Source: Desulfococcaceae bacterium
Lineage (GTDB): Bacteria; Desulfobacterota; Desulfobacteria; Desulfobacterales; Desulfosalsimonadaceae
Reading direction: 5' to 3'
Assembly (NCBI GenBank): GCA_030145385.1
Contig: JAQYVU010000028.1
Coordinates: forward strand, 1-48,361
Length of the DNA stretch: 48,361 nucleotides
Part shown: positions 43,583 to 48,361 of the stretch, piece after piece
How the letters are laid out: each line of letters opens with the position of its first letter
How positions within the stretch are numbered: position 1 is the stretch's first letter
Program-made: the position numbers and the translations under genes
The notes under the pieces: generated by a model
Databases searched by the model: none
Seen by the model: the letters and a program-made list of their open reading frames with translations, nothing else
Told to the model about the DNA's origin: nothing

Positions 43583-44418
43583 AAAAAAACAGTATCCGCA
43601 TTTGGCGGCGTACAATACAAACAGGGGTGGCTGTTTTTTTTATTATGCTTCCCATACTGAACGCCAAAGGGTTCAGTTTTATCTGGGGGAATTTTTTAAA
43701 CATCCATGTCGGCAGTTTGACATTTTCAGATCCTCTTGCTGTATTACAGATGATCGTTAAGAACCGGTACCTTCCGGTCGGGCTCCTGATCAGCGCCGGC
43801 ACGGTGCTGGCCATTGCATTTTGTCTGGGGACTGTTTTCTGTTCCTGGATTTGTCCCTTTGGATTGTTGTCGGAACTGGTCAATCGTCTCGCATGCCGGG
43901 TCTGGCCGCAAAAATCCTGTCTTTGTAAAATTCCCCAAAACGGGTTTGCGGTTAAAGCGGTTATTTTTTGTGCAGGATTTTTGATCGTCAGCTTTTTTTG
44001 CAGCTCACCGGCTTTAAACCGCATATCCCTGCCGTATCAGTATTCGAATGTTTTTCAGTATGTTTTTATTCAAAAATATCTGGCCCCCGCAACCTGGCTT
44101 ATCGGGGCCATTTTGCTGGCGGAATTTTTACTTCGTACCCGGTTGTGGTGCCGCTGGATTTGCCCGCAATCCGTTCTTCTGACGGCTGCCGGGCGGTTCA
44201 ACCCCTTTCGGCTTAAAGTCGTTTTTGAAAAAGAGAAATGTGTTGGAAGCAGGGGGCCATGTCCATGCCAAAAAACCTGTTCCCTTGATCTGGACCCCAG
44301 GCGTTTAAATAGCAGAATTGAAGCCCAGTGTACCAATTGCGGCGATTGTGTAGATGCCTGCAGAAAAACGGGCGGAGCGCTTAGTTTGGGGTTTGGCCAA
44401 CATAAAAAGGGGCAGTGA
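43579..44418 (+). CDS. NapH/MauN-like membrane 4Fe-4S protein
   Basis: 279 residues. Four membrane helices with two CxxxCP motifs (CSWICPFG and CRWICPQS), typical of the NapH/MauN/NosR group, then two cytosolic cluster-binding regions: CVGSRGPCPCQKTC and CTNCGDCVDACRK. Likely passes electrons from the quinone pool or a ferredoxin to a partner not present in the window. Coupled to the small gene before it. Confidence 0.9.
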   Translation: MKKNSIRIWRRTIQTGVAVFFIMLPILNAKGFSFIWGNFLNIHVGSLTFSDPLAVLQMIVKNRYLPVGLLISAGTVLAIAFCLGTVFCSWICPFGLLSELVNRLACRVWPQKSCLCKIPQNGFAVKAVIFCAGFLIVSFFCSSPALNRISLPYQYSNVFQYVFIQKYLAPATWLIGAILLAEFLLRTRLWCRWICPQSVLLTAAGRFNPFRLKVVFEKEKCVGSRGPCPCQKTCSLDLDPRRLNSRIEAQCTNCGDCVDACRKTGGALSLGFGQHKKGQ

Positions 44419-44579
44419 GAGGAAAACAAGTCCTGTCCTGAATTGTTCGTTGATACAGGAAGAGCCGTAAAATCAGGAGTATTTATTTTTTTGACAAAGC
44501 AGGTATGCCCCCCGAGTCAAAATTGCAGGCCAATTTAGTGTTTTTCATTATTTATTTAAGAATAATGTTCAGGACTTGT

Positions 44580-45851
44580 TTAACCGGATTGACTGATCCG
44601 GGAAATCTTCTCTTGATAGGTTGTCAGCAGATCCTCTTCAAATTGTTCATTCGAGTCATAACTCCGCCCGAAAACCGGCTGCCATAAATCGATATGTTCC
44701 ATACACATATAAAAGAAAACAGCGTCTTTCCAGGAATCAGGGAAAGCCTGATAAACAGTGGAAAAAAGCTCTTTTTTGATGTCAAAGGGGTAGCTCAGTT
44801 TTCCGGCACAATCTTCCATCGGCATTTGTAAAATGGAACTGTCGGGCATCCGCTCCCGGACTCTCTTCAGAACCGGTTTGATAAAGGTCAGCGTCCCAAG
44901 TGAAACCATGACCACTTCTTCCGGTTGAAAACTATCTGCCAGCCTGGAAACCAGAGCCCGATAATCCTCCTGCCACCCCTGGTACCAAACGATGGGGTGA
45001 AGATGAAAGCCCACCGGAATGCCTTGATCTGCCAGTTTTCGCGCGCTTTCCAACCGTTTATCCAGGCTGGCCGTTCCCTTCTCCTCATGCTGAATCACCG
45101 TGGGACTGTTGAGGGACCAGGTAAAAACCATATTGGCAGGGACCCTGTTTTTCAGAAAATAATCTATCCGGCCGCTTTTGGATTTCATCTCAAGGATCAC
45201 ATTCGGATGCCATGAGGCAAACCGGCAAAGAGAGTCCAGGAGTCCAAACCGGTTTCCCCACATCAAAGAATCAGAAGATTGCCCGGTTCCAATGTGATAA
45301 CTTTTTGCAGGATCCAGTTCCAGGGATTCCAGGTGTGATAGCAGATTCCGGATGAAACGGACCTGATTCCCATGGTAAAAAGATTGAATGGAACAATAAC
45401 TGCAATCAAAACCGCATTGCTGTACAGCATCCAGGGTTTTCAGGTTACAACAGCGGGTTTTTTCAGAGGCAACCGGACATTGCCCCATAATGGTTCCCTG
45501 GAGCTGCACCTCCACCATCTGATCTTCCGGGAATTTCTGTTCACCGGCGGAGAACCGGCTTTCTTCCGAATACCTCTTCTGCCCGTTTTTCAGCGTTTCA
45601 TACCCTTCCCGAAACTGTTGAAAAACCTTTCCCGTTGCCTGTTTCCCCCTTGCCTGCCCCACCGCTTCCGGGTGGTAAAATTGCTCCAATGATCCGGCCT
45701 TCCAGCAGATCAGGTCCGCGCTGTATTCAACCATCATCTTCAGCTGCTGAAAGGAAAAAGCATGGGTTTCCGACATGGAGAGCAGCCACTGCTGCTGATC
45801 AGCAGGAAGCTTATGAAAAAGTGTGATTTGTGAAAGTTTATTTGATGTCAT
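44580..45851 (-). CDS. SplB-like radical SAM protein
   Basis: 423 residues. Radical SAM motif CGFDCSYCSIQS (CxxxCxxC), preceded by CCNLKTLDAVQQ. Resembles spore photoproduct lyase-like proteins, which repair DNA or act on other substrates; the canonical spore lyase role is unlikely in this kind of organism. Later stretches include FHLHPIVWYQGW. Ends about 160 bases from the ferredoxin gene, convergent with it. Confidence 0.85.
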   Translation of the reverse strand: MTSNKLSQITLFHKLPADQQQWLLSMSETHAFSFQQLKMMVEYSADLICWKAGSLEQFYHPEAVGQARGKQATGKVFQQFREGYETLKNGQKRYSEESRFSAGEQKFPEDQMVEVQLQGTIMGQCPVASEKTRCCNLKTLDAVQQCGFDCSYCSIQSFYHGNQVRFIRNLLSHLESLELDPAKSYHIGTGQSSDSLMWGNRFGLLDSLCRFASWHPNVILEMKSKSGRIDYFLKNRVPANMVFTWSLNSPTVIQHEEKGTASLDKRLESARKLADQGIPVGFHLHPIVWYQGWQEDYRALVSRLADSFQPEEVVMVSLGTLTFIKPVLKRVRERMPDSSILQMPMEDCAGKLSYPFDIKKELFSTVYQAFPDSWKDAVFFYMCMEHIDLWQPVFGRSYDSNEQFEEDLLTTYQEKISRISQSG

Positions 45852-45940
45852 TGCGTTTCTATATCGTACAAAACAGAATCAGTCCAGTACCCGGAGTCAG
45901 CGATCCTGCAAATTTTCTACATGGTACCTATCGTCCCTGT

Positions 45941-46031
45941 CATAAAAGCCTGTTCGGATCCCGATGGGGGCGAGCCAAAGCAGCAATCCATAGCACAGTC
46001 CCGGATTTCTATCAAGATCCAGGCTTTTAAT
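45941..46031. repeat. Inverted-repeat element
   Basis: ATAAAAGCCTGTTCGGATCC (from 45941) and the mirror segment GATCCAGGCTTTTA (ending about 46030) are imperfect inverse copies sharing TAAAAGCCTG and GGATC. About 90 bases in all, no target duplication seen. Confidence 0.5.
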
Positions 46032-46154
46032 GGGTGCCCCCAGGTTCCCTGCCATTTAAAATAATAAAATATGCCCGTCCGCCAGCCCCGTGCGGTTACC
46101 CTGAAGTCTGTTAACTTGACAATTCCCTTTGAAGGGCCTAAAAAAGGCATCAAT

Positions 46155-46197
46155 AATTATTTTTTGATAATAAAAAAATTGTTTTTTGATAATAAAA
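46155..46197. repeat. Two 21-bp direct repeats
   Basis: AATTATTTTTTGATAATAAA(A) at 46155-46175 and AATTGTTTTTTGATAATAAA(A) at 46177-46197, one mismatch, 22-base period. Confidence 0.75.
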
Positions 46198-46281
46198 ATC
46201 TGAAAACGGTTATTGGAATTTCAAATAAAGGTTTTGGTTAACCAGTGGTTGAACGAAAAGTCTCAAAATTGCTCCTTTTCT

Positions 46282-46366
46282 GTCATTGCGAGGGAGGTAC
46301 GACCGAAGCAATCTCCTTACCGACAGGGGATTACTTTGTTGTTCGTTCCTCACTCCGCGTAATGAC
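46282..46366. repeat. GTCATTGCGAGG-type palindromic repeat
   Basis: Left arm GTCATTGCGAGGGAGGTACG..., right arm ending ...CACTCCGCGTAATGAC. This matches a known kind of dispersed palindrome (GTCATTGCGAGG ... GAAGCAATCTC) that I recall from several proteobacterial genomes. Confidence 0.7.
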
Positions 46367-46550
46367 AACCTTGATTTAGAGGTTTTCGTTCAGGCACTAA
46401 ATAGTTTCCATTCAGAAACAGAATCATTTGTTCAGGTTCAAGGACGACGAATTCACCATTTATGGATGGGCACTGGCGATCAAAGCGGATTCAAATTTTA
46501 GTACCCGTTCACGGGGTCGAAATTATCAATTTTTCGTAAACTGTTGTTCT

Positions 46551-46659
46551 GTAAGCGTTTACAGGGTACCGCAGATGCGAGGCGCCGGGCACGAAGACGT
46601 ACTCGTCGTACTTCAAGTGCCCGGGAACAAAGCAGGTGCAGTGCCCTGTGAACGCTTAC
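46551..46659. repeat. Long palindromic hairpin upstream of the acyl-CoA synthetase
   Basis: GTAAGCGTTTACAGGGTACC (from 46551) mirrors GTGCCCTGTGAACGCTTAC (ending 46659); inner arms GCCGGGCAC/GTGCCCGG and a GAAGACG...CGTACTTC centre extend the fold almost without a break. It ends 36 bases before the synthetase ATG, so it may form in that gene's mRNA leader. Confidence 0.8.
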
Positions 46660-46695
46660 GAATTTTAAACTGGAGGCACATTAAAGTATTTAGAT

Positions 46696-48060
46696 ATGGA
46701 CTTAACACATATAATCGAACCGAAAACGATTGCTTTGTTCGGTATTTCAAAAAGCAATCCGAACAATCCCGCCAATATTATTTATCATAAAAATATCCAT
46801 CGTCACTGTACGAAAATTTTTGGAATCAATCCCTCTGGCGGTGAATATCACGGCTCACCAATTTATCGATCAGTAGCCGATATTCCGGAGCCTATAGACT
46901 GTGCCGTGTTTGCCATCAAGGCGGAATATGTTCCTCAGGCCATGCATGACTGTATCCGTGCCGGTGTCAAAGGCGGTCTGGTTATTTCAGGCGGTTTTGC
47001 AGAAGCCGGCAACCATGCCCTGCAGGATGAAATTGCTGACATCTCCCGTCAGCACGATTTCCCGATTATCGGACCCAATGGCCTGGGCGTCTATTCAGTA
47101 CCGGAAATCAATACCTTTTTCTTTCCTGATGAACGATTTGTGAAACCGCTTAAAGGCGCGATTGGGCTGGCAAGCCAGAGCGGCGGAATCCTGGTTGACT
47201 TAATGATCCGGTTTACCCATGAACAGATCGGCATCTCACGCGCCTTGAGCATCGGGAATAAAGCGGTGGTGGATGAAGTAGAGGCGCTGCGGTTTTTTCG
47301 TGATGACGAACGCACATCGGTGATCGGTATATATTTCGAAGGGCTGGATGAAGGACGGGGCCGGGTTTTGATCGAAGAAATTAAAAAAACGTCTAAACCG
47401 GTCGTGTTGTTCAAAACAGGAAAAACACCTGCCAGCCAGAAGGCGATTTCATCTCATACGGCTTCAATGGCCGGGGATTACAAAGTTTTTAATGAAGTGA
47501 TCAAACAAACCGAAGCATTGGAAGTGCAGAGCGAACCCAGATTTTTAACCGCCTGTGAAGCCCTGGTATGTTTTGGAAAACGGAAAATCGATACAACGGC
47601 GATTATTACAATGAGCGGCGGCCACGGGGTTATTGCTTCTGATTTTTGCTATCAGCAGGGCATTCACGTCCCTTCCTTTCAGGAAACAGATGGCCAAAAA
47701 TTAAAATCCGGTGTTTCCAAAAATATTCAGAACATTGCTTCGTTTATGAATCCCATCGATCTTACCGGCAGTGCGGTTGATGATGATTATCTTGCTTGTA
47801 CCCGTTTTGCCTTAGAGCGTGATGATATCGACAGTGTTTTGCTTCTTTTTCTGCCGTTTATCCCTGCCATCACATCCGCTTTGCCGCCGCAACTGGGATA
47901 CCTTCAAAAATTATACGACAAACCGATTGTTTGCTACGTCCCTTATTTGCCGAAATTCGGCATTTTTATTGAAGGTTTTGAGATGCACGGCATCCCGGCA
48001 ACCCATTCCATTGATCAGGCAGTGTTTATGCTGACAGCCATCAAAAGGAGGCATATATGA
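46696..48060 (+). CDS. ADP-forming acyl-CoA synthetase, alpha subunit
   Basis: CoA-binding/ligase subunit that makes ATP from acyl-CoA, ADP and phosphate. 454 residues. CoA-binding fold at the start (TIALFGISKSNPNNPA), IIGPNGLGVYS, and the phospho-histidine motif SSHTASMAGDY at about residue 255. GGAGG lies 20 bases before ATG, further than usual, so a leader structure or another start is possible. Overlaps the beta subunit by 4 bases (ATGA). Confidence 0.9.
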   Translation: MDLTHIIEPKTIALFGISKSNPNNPANIIYHKNIHRHCTKIFGINPSGGEYHGSPIYRSVADIPEPIDCAVFAIKAEYVPQAMHDCIRAGVKGGLVISGGFAEAGNHALQDEIADISRQHDFPIIGPNGLGVYSVPEINTFFFPDERFVKPLKGAIGLASQSGGILVDLMIRFTHEQIGISRALSIGNKAVVDEVEALRFFRDDERTSVIGIYFEGLDEGRGRVLIEEIKKTSKPVVLFKTGKTPASQKAISSHTASMAGDYKVFNEVIKQTEALEVQSEPRFLTACEALVCFGKRKIDTTAIITMSGGHGVIASDFCYQQGIHVPSFQETDGQKLKSGVSKNIQNIASFMNPIDLTGSAVDDDYLACTRFALERDDIDSVLLLFLPFIPAITSALPPQLGYLQKLYDKPIVCYVPYLPKFGIFIEGFEMHGIPATHSIDQAVFMLTAIKRRHI

Positions 48061-48361
48061 ACCAGGCCGCAATGCATATCCCGGAAATGATCCGGCGATC
48101 AAAACCGTTTGGCTGGATTCTTGAGCCTGAGGCAAAAAAGCTCTTACAATCATATTCCATTCCCACCACCAACTTCGTGTGGATCAAAGAGAGGGAAAGC
48201 ATTACCAAGGCAATGGCGGCACTCACCTATCCGGTGGTATGCAAAGTTGTGTCACCGCTGATTCTTCACAAAACCGAAGTAGATGGTGTCATTGTCGGGA
48301 TATCCGATGAAACTTCCGTTTTTGAGGCATTTGACCGTTTCTCCGTTTTAGATCAGTTTCA
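48057..48361 (+). CDS. ADP-forming acyl-CoA synthetase, beta subunit (cut by window end)
   Basis: The ATP-grasp partner of the preceding subunit. Only the first 101 codons are present and the frame stays open to the last base. Family marks: LEPEAKKLLQSYSIPTTNFV, AALTYPVVCKVVSP and LHKTEVDGVIVGI. AAAAGGAGG before ATG. Coupled to the alpha gene. Confidence 0.88.
   Translation, partial: MNQAAMHIPEMIRRSKPFGWILEPEAKKLLQSYSIPTTNFVWIKERESITKAMAALTYPVVCKVVSPLILHKTEVDGVIVGISDETSVFEAFDRFSVLDQF

Larger units (their letters stand above)
45852..46695. other. 844-bp gene-free stretch rich in repeats
   Basis: No supported gene. It holds four separate repeat structures, listed individually: an inverted pair at 45941-46031, a 21-bp direct repeat at 46155-46197, a palindrome at 46282-46366 and a long hairpin at 46551-46659. 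Open frames across the palindromes show no family pattern. Confidence 0.6.

Noticed and set aside
46428-46790. 120-codon open frame across the long palindrome
   Set aside because: It runs through repeat sequence into the synthetase start in another frame, has no ribosome site and no family pattern.

Overview
The window looks like a chromosomal segment of an anaerobic, sulfate-reducer-like deltaproteobacterium (Desulfobacterota, probably Desulfobacterales). This is inferred from gene content: a recA-alaS pair, a selenocysteine tRNA together with a probable selenoprotein, a class III polyhydroxyalkanoate (PHA) locus, an acyl-CoA dehydrogenase/enoyl-CoA hydratase operon, an ADP-forming acyl-CoA synthetase, a c-di-GMP-type (GEMM) riboswitch and many intergenic palindromic repeats. 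No species can be named from the sequence alone. Layout: 0.3-4.5 kb, RND efflux adaptor and pump. 4.9-12.3 kb, a minus-strand housekeeping run (alaS, recA, thpR, pgpA, larC, M20 peptidase). 12.4 kb, tRNA-Sec. 12.7-19.7 kb, mixed genes (a small secreted protein, FAD oxidoreductase, adenine deaminase-like enzyme, EEP nuclease, thioesterase remnant, membrane protein, Cys-rich protein, biotin synthase). 19.8-24.0 kb, the most unusual part: a GEMM riboswitch with an overlapping terminator ahead of a secreted Cys/His-motif protein, then a lipoprotein, two paralogous membrane-anchored proteins built from a shared repeat, and a DUF1573 protein whose conserved Cys-Gly-Cys motif reads UGA-Gly-Cys, so a likely selenoprotein. 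24.3-27.9 kb, the PHA locus (phaR, two phasin-like proteins, a short phaE-like gene, phaC split by an in-frame TGA, phaJ). 28.0-30.5 kb, a cNMP-binding/DUF4388 regulator, a small protein and a serine recombinase. 30.6-35.1 kb, an acyl-CoA operon (two acyl-CoA dehydrogenases, an SDR, an enoyl-CoA hydratase) with a clear sigma-70 promoter and an operator-like palindrome. 35.2-36.2 kb, a haloalkane dehalogenase-like gene whose 3' end carries a MITE with 17-bp terminal inverted repeats and a 10-bp target duplication. 36.4-39.4 kb, a DUF2868/DUF3482 membrane-GTPase pair. 39.4-45.9 kb, an RlmK-like methyltransferase, a secreted protein, a PEBP-like protein, a THEP1-like NTPase, a NapH-like ferredoxin and an SplB-like radical SAM protein. 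45.9-46.7 kb, a gene-free stretch full of repeats. 46.7 kb to the end, the alpha and truncated beta subunits of an ADP-forming acyl-CoA synthetase. How parts fit together: the tRNA-Sec gives the cell the means to read UGA, which supports the DUF1573 selenoprotein call. Its position behind a riboswitch-controlled secreted protein suggests an envelope module that may answer to a cyclic dinucleotide. The PHA and acyl-CoA loci together point to storage and beta-oxidation metabolism around (R)-3-hydroxyacyl-CoA. At least seven palindromic or transposon-like small repeats lie between genes, one of which has changed a protein's C-terminus.
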